In this document: piece after piece, positions 1 to 7,930 of the stretch | Layout of the letters: each line of letters opens with the position of its first letter | Numbering within the stretch: position 1 is the first letter of the stretch | DNA from: Cellulophaga sp. L1A9 | Lineage (GTDB): Bacteria > Bacteroidota > Bacteroidia > Flavobacteriales > Flavobacteriaceae | DNA length: 64,000 bases | Assembly (NCBI RefSeq): GCF_009797025.1 | Contig: NZ_CP047027.1 | Location: 4,030,001-4,094,000, forward strand | Reading direction: 5' to 3' | Notes under the pieces: model-generated | Database searches by the model: none | Told to the model about the DNA's origin: nothing | Seen by the model: only the letters and a program-made list of their open reading frames with translations | Position numbers and translations under genes: made by a program

Positions 1-778
1 CAAAAGTAATGTCTGCTTGCATATTTTTAGTAAATAAATGCGCAATACCAGTTCGGTATAATGCATCTGCATACCGATCGCTCTTAATTCCTTGTTGTTC
101 TAAGAAAATACTCCATTTAGGATTTCTAAAAGCGTGAGTTAAGGACATAATATAACTCCATTCAGGGAATTCTGATCCTATTCTATCATAAGCGATGTTC
201 GTAATAAAAACAACTCTTGGAGAAATTTTACTTTGCGTAGCAAGCATTACACGTGGTGTAACGGTACCATCTCCAATATAGTAAGGGTTATCACCTAAAT
301 TAAATGTTGCGCCTGCATAAAGAGATACTGCAGGAAGTAAATTACGCCATTGAAACTTATGGTTAGCTTTCCAACTCATAAGATTTGGTTTATTGCGTTC
401 GGGGTTTTTAAAAGGATCGTAGATTAAATATTTTAATCCTAATCTATTTCTAGAAAAATCGGTTATCGTTTGATCCGGAAAAGAATTGGAATAGGTAATG
501 TTTTCTTTTTGATAAACACCTTCATAAGTAATCTCTAATTTTTCAAATAAAAGACCATACCGTAGGGCTAGTTCTGTGCTTAAAATATTAGATTCTGAAT
601 TCAATAATACATGGTCTTGTTGTTCGTAACCAATCCCAAATTCAGCCTGAATTACATTTTTACCTACCGCATAAGCACTTACAGATTGCCCAGGACGGTT
701 AGAATTGATGACATCGGTGTATTGTGATGAAGCTATTATTGAGTAAAGAAAAATAGCTAATAGAAGAAAATTTTTCAT
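1..778 (-). CDS. Outer-membrane beta-barrel protein, MetA-pathway/transporter-like (3' end outside window)
   Basis: The frame is open from an ATG at 778 to the window edge (259 codons) and its C-terminus lies outside. The N-terminus is a short signal peptide (MKNFLLLAIFLYSIIASSQ). The mature part then has the alternating, aromatic and Gly-rich strands of a beta-barrel, with phrases such as NSNRPGQSVSAYAVGKNV, EFGIGYEQQ and LYAGATFNLGD. This matches the flavobacterial 'transporter' / phenol-degradation MetA-like outer-membrane family (PF13557), whose function is not really known. It is divergent from the DUF4834 gene, with 112 bases between start codons. The family is inferred from the overall pattern, not from a catalytic motif. 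Confidence 0.72.
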   Translation of the reverse strand, partial: MKNFLLLAIFLYSIIASSQYTDVINSNRPGQSVSAYAVGKNVIQAEFGIGYEQQDHVLLNSESNILSTELALRYGLLFEKLEITYEGVYQKENITYSNSFPDQTITDFSRNRLGLKYLIYDPFKNPERNKPNLMSWKANHKFQWRNLLPAVSLYAGATFNLGDNPYYIGDGTVTPRVMLATQSKISPRVVFITNIAYDRIGSEFPEWSYIMSLTHAFRNPKWSIFLEQQGIKSDRYADALYRTGIAHLFTKNMQADITF

Positions 779-862
779 GATATATAGTTCTGTGGCGTAC
801 TGAATGCAACGGTTTTATTAATATTTTAAGATTTTCATCGCCATAATGCGGATTGATAATTG

Positions 863-870
863 TATTTTTG
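863..870 (+). promoter_or_regulatory. -7 promoter box TATTTTTG
   Basis: This matches the Bacteroidota TAnnTTTG -7 consensus and lies 20 bases before the ATG at 891. It sits inside the longer open frame that starts at 846, so it argues for 891 as the true start of the DUF4834 gene. No clean -33 TTG was found. Confidence 0.4.
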
Positions 871-890
871 AGATTAATTATTTGAACAAT

Positions 891-1157
891 ATGGCTTTCT
901 TAAAAACGATATTAATCATACTATTAGTATATTATTTATTTAAAATATTAATAAAATTATTTGCGCCTAAAATATTGAATTATGCGGGTAAAAAAGCGGA
1001 ACAACATTTTAGAGAAAAGTTAGAAGGTTTTAACACCCAACAGCAACCACAAAAAAGCACAGAACAAGGTGATGTGATTATAGATAAAAACACTACTAGA
1101 AAATCTAATTCTTCGAAAAAAGTCGGAGAATATATAGATTTTGAAGAAATTGATTAA
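891..1157 (+). CDS. DUF4834 family small membrane protein
   Basis: An 88-residue protein of unknown function. Residues about 2-25 form one hydrophobic helix (FLKTILIILLVYYLFKILIK). A basic amphipathic stretch (NYAGKKAEQHFREKL) and a polar linker follow, and the protein ends in the conserved KKVGEYIDFEEID tail that marks DUF4834. The open frame extends upstream to an ATG at 846. I chose 891 because the family begins with the membrane helix and because a TAnnTTTG box lies at 863-870. It precedes the YfhO gene on the same strand with 100 bases between, so co-transcription is possible. The single helix and charged tail suggest an inner-membrane anchor with a cytoplasmic tail. Confidence 0.8.
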   Translation: MAFLKTILIILLVYYLFKILIKLFAPKILNYAGKKAEQHFREKLEGFNTQQQPQKSTEQGDVIIDKNTTRKSNSSKKVGEYIDFEEID

Positions 1158-1257
1158 TTTCCCTCTTTTTTAACCACCAACCAAGATACTCACGAGAAGT
1201 TAAAGCGTTATAATTCTTTACTATTTGCTGCGTATTTCTTTGTAAACAGAATTATAA

Positions 1258-3690
1258 ATGAAAAGTAATCTTAGAGCTTTTTTAATTCACTTTTTTGCTA
1301 TTGCCATTTTTATTGTTGCTGCAGTAGCTTTTTTTACTCCAGTCTTACAGGGTAAAGTTATTTTTCAGTCAGATATTGCCCAGTATACGGGTATGGCTAA
1401 AGAACAAACGGATTTTAAAGAGAAAACAGGAGAAGAACCGTATTGGACCAACAGTGCATTTGGCGGAATGCCCACCTACCAACTGGGGGCGCATTATCCT
1501 TATAATTTTGTAAAACAAGTAGATTTAGCTTTGCGCTTTTTACCGCGTCCTGCAGATTATTTGTTTCTTTATTTATTGGGCTTTTATATATTGCTTAGTT
1601 GCTTAAAAGTAGATTATAGACTGGCCGTTTTAGGAGCGCTTGCTTTTGGTTTTTCTACCTATTTAATTATTATTTTAGGAGTAGGTCATAATGCAAAAGC
1701 ACATGCTATTGCTTACTTGCCCATGCTTCTAGGGGGGATCATTTTGGTTTTTCGAAGGAATTATGTTTGGGGTTTTATTTTAACGGCCATAGCTATGGCA
1801 CTCGAAATAAATGCAAACCATTACCAAATGACCTATTATTTTATGCTCTTAGTGTTAATATTAGGTGTTGTTTATTTGATAGATGCAATACTAAAGAAGG
1901 AATTAAAACACTTTTTTACGGCAGTAGGAGTTTTATTGATAGCTGTTTTACTGGGTATTGCTACAAATGCGACTAGTTTAATGGCAACTAAGGAGTATGC
2001 TGATTGGAGTACACGAGGCAAAAGTAATTTAACAATTAACCCAGATGGCACACCAAAAGAAAGTACAGGTGGGTTAAGTAAAGAGTATATCACACAATAC
2101 AGTTACGGTATTACAGAATCTTTAAATCTTTTTGTACCAAGACTTTTTGGTGGTTCAAATTCAGAGGATTTAGGGAAAAAATCTAATACCTATGATTTTT
2201 TGGTAGAGCGAAATATTTCTCCATCACAAGCATTAGAGTTTAGTAAGGGAATGCCTTTATATTGGGGTGATCAGCCAGGTACTTCTGCCCCAGCGTATAT
2301 TGGAGCGGTACTTTTCTTTTTGTTTTTCTTAGGCTTATTTCTCGTGAAATCAAATATAAAATGGTGGCTATTGGGCGGTGTTATTATGTCACTATTCCTT
2401 TCTTGGGGAAAGAATTTCAGTTTCCTTACCGATTTTATGATTGATTACTTTCCGCTATATGATAAGTTTAGAGCAGTCTCATCTATTCAAGTTATCCTTG
2501 AATTATGTGTACCTATTTTAGCTATACTAGCATTAAACTCACTTTTAGATAGTAAAGTAGATAAAGCAAGGAAAATTACGGCACTAAAAATTAGTTTTGG
2601 TATCAGTATTGGTTTAGGAATATTACTCTTGTTAACCAAAAGTCTATTCCATTTTGAAGGAGCTAGTGATCCGTATTTAGAAAAAAATTATGGGAATGAA
2701 CTAATGACCATGATTCGTTTAGATAGAGAAGCTGTATATACAAATGATACGTTACGTTCTTTGTTATTTGTTTTTTTAGCAGCTACGGTACTTTGGTTTT
2801 TTATTAAAGAGAAAATAAACAAGAATGTATTTGTATTGCTTGTTGGGCTATTAATTCTTTTTGATTTAGTCGGCGTTGCGAAACGCTATGTGAACGATGA
2901 TGATTTTGTACGCCAACGTGCAATGACTACCCCGTTTCCTGAAACAGAAGTAGATAAATTAATAAAACAAGATGATGGAGTGTTTAGAGTTTACAATCCA
3001 GCAGAAGGTTTAAATGGGGCAAGTACATCATACTACCACCAATCTATTGGTGGATATCATGCAGCTAAGCCTGCAAAAATTCAGGATTTATTCGATTTTT
3101 ATATTTATACCGGTAATTTAAACGTGTTGAATATGCTTAACGTTAAGTATATCATTCAACAAGATGAAAAGGGGAGCTTTCCTGCTCAAAACCCAGATGC
3201 TAATGGCAATGCTTGGTTTATTTCTACTTTGGAAAAAGAGCGTACAAGCTCCGATGAAATTTTAGCATTGAAAGATTTAGATACCAAGAATAAAGCCGTT
3301 ATTAATAACGAGAACTATCCAAAAATCACGGAGTTTCAGTATAAAAAAGATTCCTTGGCTACAATACAATTAACAGCATATCAACCCAATAAAATCTCTT
3401 ATGTTTCTGATAATGCAAACAAAGGTTTTGCTGTTTTTTCAGAAATGTATTATGAAAATGGTTGGAATGCCTATATCGACGGACAGTTAAAACCACATAT
3501 GTGTGTTGATTATGCTTTGCGAGGATTGGTCGTACCTGCCGGGCAGCATACTATTGTATTTAAGTTTGAACCTGAAGTAATTAAAAAAGGGTCAACAATA
3601 GTGTTATTTAGCTCCGGGGTTTTAGGACTATTAATTTTAGCGGCTATTGGGTTTACTTTCTCAAGGACTCGTAAACAAGAAAAAGAATAA
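1258..3690 (+). CDS. YfhO family integral membrane protein
   Basis: This 810-residue polytopic membrane protein has about a dozen hydrophobic segments in residues 1-530, a soluble periplasmic-type region at about 560-770, and a last helix near 780-800. It resembles bacterial YfhO proteins (PF09586), which have a GT-C glycosyltransferase-like membrane architecture. In Firmicutes YfhO is linked to glycosylation of lipoteichoic acid; Gram-negative members are uncharacterised. Near the N-terminus it carries the conserved GKVIFQSDIAQYTGM and FGGMPTYQ segments typical of the Bacteroidota members. Its TAA overlaps by one base the ATG of the next gene, a glycosyltransferase, and a flippase follows the same way. 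A lipid-linked sugar transfer role fits but is inferred. Confidence 0.85.
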   Translation: MKSNLRAFLIHFFAIAIFIVAAVAFFTPVLQGKVIFQSDIAQYTGMAKEQTDFKEKTGEEPYWTNSAFGGMPTYQLGAHYPYNFVKQVDLALRFLPRPADYLFLYLLGFYILLSCLKVDYRLAVLGALAFGFSTYLIIILGVGHNAKAHAIAYLPMLLGGIILVFRRNYVWGFILTAIAMALEINANHYQMTYYFMLLVLILGVVYLIDAILKKELKHFFTAVGVLLIAVLLGIATNATSLMATKEYADWSTRGKSNLTINPDGTPKESTGGLSKEYITQYSYGITESLNLFVPRLFGGSNSEDLGKKSNTYDFLVERNISPSQALEFSKGMPLYWGDQPGTSAPAYIGAVLFFLFFLGLFLVKSNIKWWLLGGVIMSLFLSWGKNFSFLTDFMIDYFPLYDKFRAVSSIQVILELCVPILAILALNSLLDSKVDKARKITALKISFGISIGLGILLLLTKSLFHFEGASDPYLEKNYGNELMTMIRLDREAVYTNDTLRSLLFVFLAATVLWFFIKEKINKNVFVLLVGLLILFDLVGVAKRYVNDDDFVRQRAMTTPFPETEVDKLIKQDDGVFRVYNPAEGLNGASTSYYHQSIGGYHAAKPAKIQDLFDFYIYTGNLNVLNMLNVKYIIQQDEKGSFPAQNPDANGNAWFISTLEKERTSSDEILALKDLDTKNKAVINNENYPKITEFQYKKDSLATIQLTAYQPNKISYVSDNANKGFAVFSEMYYENGWNAYIDGQLKPHMCVDYALRGLVVPAGQHTIVFKFEPEVIKKGSTIVLFSSGVLGLLILAAIGFTFSRTRKQEKE

Positions 3691-4961
3691 TGAAGAAAGT
3701 TTTAATTATCACATACTACTGGCCACCAGCAGGAGGCCCAGGTGTACAGCGATGGTTAAAATTTGTAAAATACCTCAGGGATTTTAATATTGAACCCGTA
3801 TTATTTATCCCTGAAAATCCAAATTATCCAATTAGAGATACCGCTTTTTTAAAAGAAATTCCAGAAGGGATAAAAACAGTAAAGCAAACTATTTTTGAGC
3901 CTTATCAATTGGCCAGTTTTTTATCGAGTAAAAAAACAAAGCGTATAAGTTCAGGGATTATTCAAACTAAAAATCAGTCTACTTTAGAAAAAATTTTACT
4001 TTGGATTAGAGGAAATTTATTTATTCCTGATGCCCGTAAATATTGGATAAAACCTTCCGTGAAGGCTATTACTAAATTACTTCAAGAAGAAAATATTGAA
4101 ACGATCATTACCACAGGTCCTCCGCATAGTGTGCACCTTATTGGTTTGGCCTTAAAAGAAAAACTAGGTATTACTTGGTTGGCAGATTTTAGAGATCCAT
4201 GGACCTCTATAGGCTATCATAAAAAACTTAAATTAACTGCGGCAGCAAAGAAGAGGCATAAATTTTTAGAAAAACGTGTTTTGAATACTGCAGATACTAT
4301 ACTTGTTACAAGCCCTACCACAAAAAAGGAGTTTGAAGCGCTAACGTCGCAACCGATTACGGTGATTACCAATGGGTTTGATGTACAAGAAAATCAGGGG
4401 AATACGTTAGATTCTGCCTTTACGATAGTACATATAGGATCTTTATTGTCTGGTAGAAATCCAGAAAATTTATGGCGTATTCTTTCTGAATTGATAGCGT
4501 CAAATGCTGAGTTTAAAAAAGTTTTTAAACTTAAATTAATTGGTGTGGTTAGTGAAGATGTCTTAGATACGATATACGCTCATCATTTAAAACCGTATGT
4601 GGAATTGGTAGGTTATGTTGCTCATGATATTGCTTTACAACTGCAAAAACAATCTCAAATTTTGTTGTTGACCGAAATAAACGCAAAGGAGACGCAAGGA
4701 ATTATTCCAGGTAAACTTTTTGAATACCTAGCTGCAAATAGGCCTATTCTGGCTATTGGACCTGAAAACTGGGATGTTTCTACTATTTTAGAAGATACTA
4801 AGGCAGGGAAAACATTTGATTATACAGAAGATATTAGGATAAAGGAATTACTTTTAGAATGGTTTGAAGCGTATAAAACTTCAAATTTAAAGATAGCTTC
4901 AACAAATATAGCGAAGTATAGCAGGAGGGAACTTACCCGAAAATTAGCAGCAATTATCTAA
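3690..4961 (+). CDS. Glycosyltransferase, GT-B fold (GT4-like)
   Basis: A 423-residue cytoplasmic or membrane-associated glycosyltransferase. The N-terminal half opens with a first beta strand and Gly-rich loop (VLIITYYWPPAGGPGVQRW) and contains ADFRDPWTS. The C-terminal half carries the nucleotide-sugar binding region, with the E-x7-E type stretch in EINAKETQGIIPGKLFEYLAANRP. This subfamily (WPP-GGPGVQR) is common in Bacteroidota capsule and O-antigen regions. Donor and acceptor are unknown. Start and stop overlap by one base with the upstream YfhO gene and the downstream flippase gene, so the three are probably translationally coupled. Confidence 0.88.
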   Translation: MKKVLIITYYWPPAGGPGVQRWLKFVKYLRDFNIEPVLFIPENPNYPIRDTAFLKEIPEGIKTVKQTIFEPYQLASFLSSKKTKRISSGIIQTKNQSTLEKILLWIRGNLFIPDARKYWIKPSVKAITKLLQEENIETIITTGPPHSVHLIGLALKEKLGITWLADFRDPWTSIGYHKKLKLTAAAKKRHKFLEKRVLNTADTILVTSPTTKKEFEALTSQPITVITNGFDVQENQGNTLDSAFTIVHIGSLLSGRNPENLWRILSELIASNAEFKKVFKLKLIGVVSEDVLDTIYAHHLKPYVELVGYVAHDIALQLQKQSQILLLTEINAKETQGIIPGKLFEYLAANRPILAIGPENWDVSTILEDTKAGKTFDYTEDIRIKELLLEWFEAYKTSNLKIASTNIAKYSRRELTRKLAAII

Positions 4962-6418
4962 TGGGAATCGTACTCAAACAGTCACTTAATAATACAATAA
5001 TAACCTATTTAGGTTTTGCTGTAGGTGCTGTAAATACACTGTTTTTATATACCCGTTTTCTAACCGATGAATATTATGGATTAGTAGGTGTTATTCTATC
5101 CGCTTCTGCTGTACTAATGCCTCTATTGGCTTTTGGGATCCCAAATACCTTGGTGAAGTACTTTAGTGGCTTTAAAGAAAGCACATATAAAAATGGGTTT
5201 TTAACTTTAATGTTGGTCTTGCCGTTATTTTTAATACTACCGGTTGCACTAATATCGTATGTAGCTTATGATGCTATTGGTAACTTTTTAGCAAAAGAAA
5301 ATCCTATTGTAAAAGGCTATGTCTGGTACATTTTTATTATAGGAATGTCAATGGCTTATTTTGAGATATTCTATGCTTGGGCAAAAGTGCATATGAAATC
5401 TATTTTTGGTAATTTTTTGAAAGAAGTGTTTACACGATTAGGAGTTACTATACTCCTTGTGATGGTTTATTTTAATTGGATTTCTATTGATACTTTTTTA
5501 ATAAGCTTAGTGGTTCTTTACATTTTGAGAATGCTGATCATGAAATTCTATGCCTATTCATTGCAAATGCCAGTCATAAGTTTCAAATTTCCTGCTAATA
5601 CCAAAACAATTATTCAATATAGTGCCTTAATAATTTTAGGAGGTTCTGCGGCAGTAGTATTATTGGAAGTTGACAAGGTGATGATTAATCAATATATTAA
5701 AATTGAAAATGTAGCCTACTATAGTGTAGCTATTTTTATTGCTACAGTAATTTCAGTGCCTTCAAGAGCAATGCACCAAATTGTATATCCTTTAACTGCT
5801 GAAATTTTGACTAAAAATGATACAGATAGTTTAAAAAACCTTTATCATAGAAGTGCGTTAACCTTGTTCATTATTTCAGGATTAATTTATTTGTTGATTA
5901 TACTAAATCTAGGAGATCTTTATACGCTTTTATCGGATGATTATAGTAAAGGATTTTCTGTTGTACTTTTAATAGGCTTAGCAAAAGTGTATGATGCAGT
6001 TTTAGGGAATAATAATGCTATCTTATACAACTCTGATTATTATAAAATGCTACTCATCTTAGGGGTCTTCTTGGCGATAATAACCATACTATTTAATATG
6101 TGGCTTATTCCTGAATATGAGTTAATAGGGGCGGCAATAGCATCCTTTTCTGCAATTTTTATTTATAACACCTTAAAAATAGTCTTTGTTAAAGTTCGCT
6201 TCGGAATTCTTCCTTTTTCTATAGCAATGTTTAAAGTGCTGCTAGTATTGATAGTGCTAGGAATTGCTTTTTATTTTATAACAATTCCTTTTCACCCCAT
6301 TCTAAGTATTATCATAAAAAGTATTTTAATCGTAGTACTTTATACTTGGGTTTTATATCGTTTTAAATTATCGGAAGACGTTTCGGGAGTGCTCCATAAG
6401 TTCTTAAAAAACAAATAA
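4961..6418 (+). CDS. Polysaccharide flippase, MOP/Wzx-type
   Basis: A 485-residue inner-membrane protein with 12-14 predicted helices. It begins with the usual amphipathic start of Wzx-type flippases (LKQSLNNTIITYLGFAVGAVNTLFLY). It also has the family's LLEVDKVMINQYI region at about residues 230-245, then the Pro/Ser-rich VPSRAMHQIVYPL helix end. Such proteins move lipid-linked oligosaccharides across the inner membrane. It is the last gene of the YfhO-GT-flippase set: the ATG shares one base with the preceding stop and a strong hairpin terminator follows immediately. The transported glycan cannot be told from sequence. Confidence 0.88.
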   Translation: MGIVLKQSLNNTIITYLGFAVGAVNTLFLYTRFLTDEYYGLVGVILSASAVLMPLLAFGIPNTLVKYFSGFKESTYKNGFLTLMLVLPLFLILPVALISYVAYDAIGNFLAKENPIVKGYVWYIFIIGMSMAYFEIFYAWAKVHMKSIFGNFLKEVFTRLGVTILLVMVYFNWISIDTFLISLVVLYILRMLIMKFYAYSLQMPVISFKFPANTKTIIQYSALIILGGSAAVVLLEVDKVMINQYIKIENVAYYSVAIFIATVISVPSRAMHQIVYPLTAEILTKNDTDSLKNLYHRSALTLFIISGLIYLLIILNLGDLYTLLSDDYSKGFSVVLLIGLAKVYDAVLGNNNAILYNSDYYKMLLILGVFLAIITILFNMWLIPEYELIGAAIASFSAIFIYNTLKIVFVKVRFGILPFSIAMFKVLLVLIVLGIAFYFITIPFHPILSIIIKSILIVVLYTWVLYRFKLSEDVSGVLHKFLKNK

Positions 6419-6448
6419 CCCCGCAGTGAACTAATTCACTACGGGGTT
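6417..6448. terminator. Intrinsic terminator hairpin between convergent genes
   Basis: An inverted repeat with arms AACCCCG and AGTGAA pairs with TTCACT and CGGGGTT around a CTAA loop, with one C-A mismatch. It begins at the stop of the flippase gene and lies 28 bases from the end of the convergent secreted-protein gene. Confidence 0.7.
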
Positions 6449-6475
6449 AACAACTAACCAACCTAAAAACTGTTT

Positions 6476-7735
6476 TTAATTTCTTGATCTAGTACTTCTA
6501 GTAGAAGTACTAGTTGATTTTGAACTTCTAGAAGGCGTACTACTCGCCTTTCTAGTAGAAGTACTTCTTGTACTTACAGTTTTTTGTCTTGTAGGAGCAC
6601 TTTTAGTTACTCTTGAAGAAGAAGAACTTCTAGTACTTGTTCCACTATTTCTAGAAGAAGTATTTGCTTTTTGAGTTCTAGTAGAGGTATTAGAAGGTCT
6701 TTTATATGTAGTACTTCTATTAACCGTTGTAGAACGTGGGCTTTTTGTTGCACTTACCGTTCTATTCGTAGTGCTTTTAGTGTTATTTCCTCTATCATTT
6801 CTGATCGTATTATTACTTTTTCTAGTGCTTGTATTAGATCTAGATGCTACAGTTCTATTAGTACTTCTTGTCGCAGGACTTCTATAATCAGCTCTTGTAT
6901 TTGCTTTTCTAGTAGTTGTACTGGTTCTGCTCGTTACACCTCTTGTATTACTTCTTGTCGCAGGAGTTCTATAATTAGATCTAGTCGTTCCTTTAGATGA
7001 TCTTGGTGAAGTATAACTTTTAGAATGTGTAGTTCTTTGCGCTACTCTTCTATCATTTTTATATACTCTAGCTCTTTCGTTACGTACTTTATTGTATCTA
7101 TGCTCTCTACCTACTACTGCGTAAGTTCTACGAGTATTGTAACGGTAAGGGTTGTAATACGTATATCTTACTGGGCTATAATATCTTCTGTATGGGTTTA
7201 TGTTTACTAAAGAAAATCCGATAGCAGGTCTTGCAAAATAACTATGAAAAGGACGGTATACATATGATCTATTGTACACATTGATAAACCCTCTGTTGTG
7301 ACTAAAATATCCTCTGTTGTCATAAAAAACATACATTCCACCTAAACGAGATACTCTATTATTGTTGTAGTTGATTTCAACCCCACCAATTTCAGTTACA
7401 CGTCCGTAATAATCATAATATACAGGTACATTTTCAACTTGAATTATAGCACCGTAGTCATCATATTGAACATATGGATTATAGTCATAACCAGAATTAA
7501 AAGTGATGTTGGTACGACCGATATTTACATTAGCATTTACACCAGCTCTTTCATCGATATAAAAATCGAACTCACCATCAGGGTAAACTGAAAACGTAAT
7601 GCCATTTTCAACAAATATGAAAGAGTTAGTATTTGTATAAGCATTGCGAGGTGCAACCTTATCTTCTGTGTTAACAGCTAAAACACTTGAGGTGCTTAAA
7701 ACTAAAGCTGATAAAAGGAGTATTAAATTTCTCAT
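6476..7735 (-). CDS. Secreted protein with Arg/Ser/Thr-rich low-complexity tail
   Basis: A 419-residue protein I cannot assign a function. Residues 1-20 are a signal peptide (MRNLILLLSALVLSTSSVLA). Residues 35-170 are a Tyr/Asn-rich beta region (FVENGITFSVYPDGEFDFYIDE, repeated YYDYYGR and YDNRGYF) that resembles a family of short secreted flavobacterial proteins. From about residue 200 to the end the chain is almost only R, S, T, N, K and A in short SRSSTR/TRKSN-like repeats, strongly basic and probably disordered. At the DNA level the tail is built from repeated TAGTAGAAGTACT-type units. It could bind polyanions outside the cell (eDNA, LPS); that is inference. Confidence 0.7.
   Translation of the reverse strand: MRNLILLLSALVLSTSSVLAVNTEDKVAPRNAYTNTNSFIFVENGITFSVYPDGEFDFYIDERAGVNANVNIGRTNITFNSGYDYNPYVQYDDYGAIIQVENVPVYYDYYGRVTEIGGVEINYNNNRVSRLGGMYVFYDNRGYFSHNRGFINVYNRSYVYRPFHSYFARPAIGFSLVNINPYRRYYSPVRYTYYNPYRYNTRRTYAVVGREHRYNKVRNERARVYKNDRRVAQRTTHSKSYTSPRSSKGTTRSNYRTPATRSNTRGVTSRTSTTTRKANTRADYRSPATRSTNRTVASRSNTSTRKSNNTIRNDRGNNTKSTTNRTVSATKSPRSTTVNRSTTYKRPSNTSTRTQKANTSSRNSGTSTRSSSSSRVTKSAPTRQKTVSTRSTSTRKASSTPSRSSKSTSTSTRSTRSRN
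6489..6513. repeat. Perfect inverted repeat inside a coding tail
   Basis: Ten-base arms CTAGTACTTC and GAAGTACTAG flank a TAGTA loop. The repeat lies in the last codons of the Arg/Ser/Thr-rich gene and arises from its repeated AGT/AGA/ACT codons. It could fold in the mRNA or DNA; a function is not shown. Confidence 0.6.
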
Positions 7736-7871
7736 GATATAAGGTTTTAATAATTTATGAAAGCAACTATTTGCGTTCGGTTAGTACAATACAAACAGCG
7801 TGCCAAAGTCGGATTTACACTGATTATCAGTTGTTTATGATGCGGTAGGAATGTGCTAATTGGCAATAAAT

Positions 7872-7904
7872 AAAAAAAGCGATGCTAAATTAATAACATC
7901 GCCT
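7872..7904 (-). terminator. Terminator downstream of uvrA
   Basis: On the minus strand GCGATG and CATCGC arms enclose a 12-base AT-rich loop, followed by a run of seven T (A at 7872-7878 on the plus strand). It lies about 30 bases after the uvrA stop. Confidence 0.65.
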
Positions 7905-7930
7905 TCTTATAATTTTAGAAAAAGAACTAC

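Noticed and set aside
6485..7000. Short regular repeats suggesting a CRISPR array or satellite
   Set aside because: The repeats follow codon periodicity of an Arg/Ser/Thr-rich coding tail, and there are no equal repeats with unique spacers.
6671..7210. Open frames on the plus strand opposite the Arg/Ser/Thr-rich gene
   Set aside because: Low-complexity Ser/Cys/Arg mirror translations of the repeat tail; no start signals.
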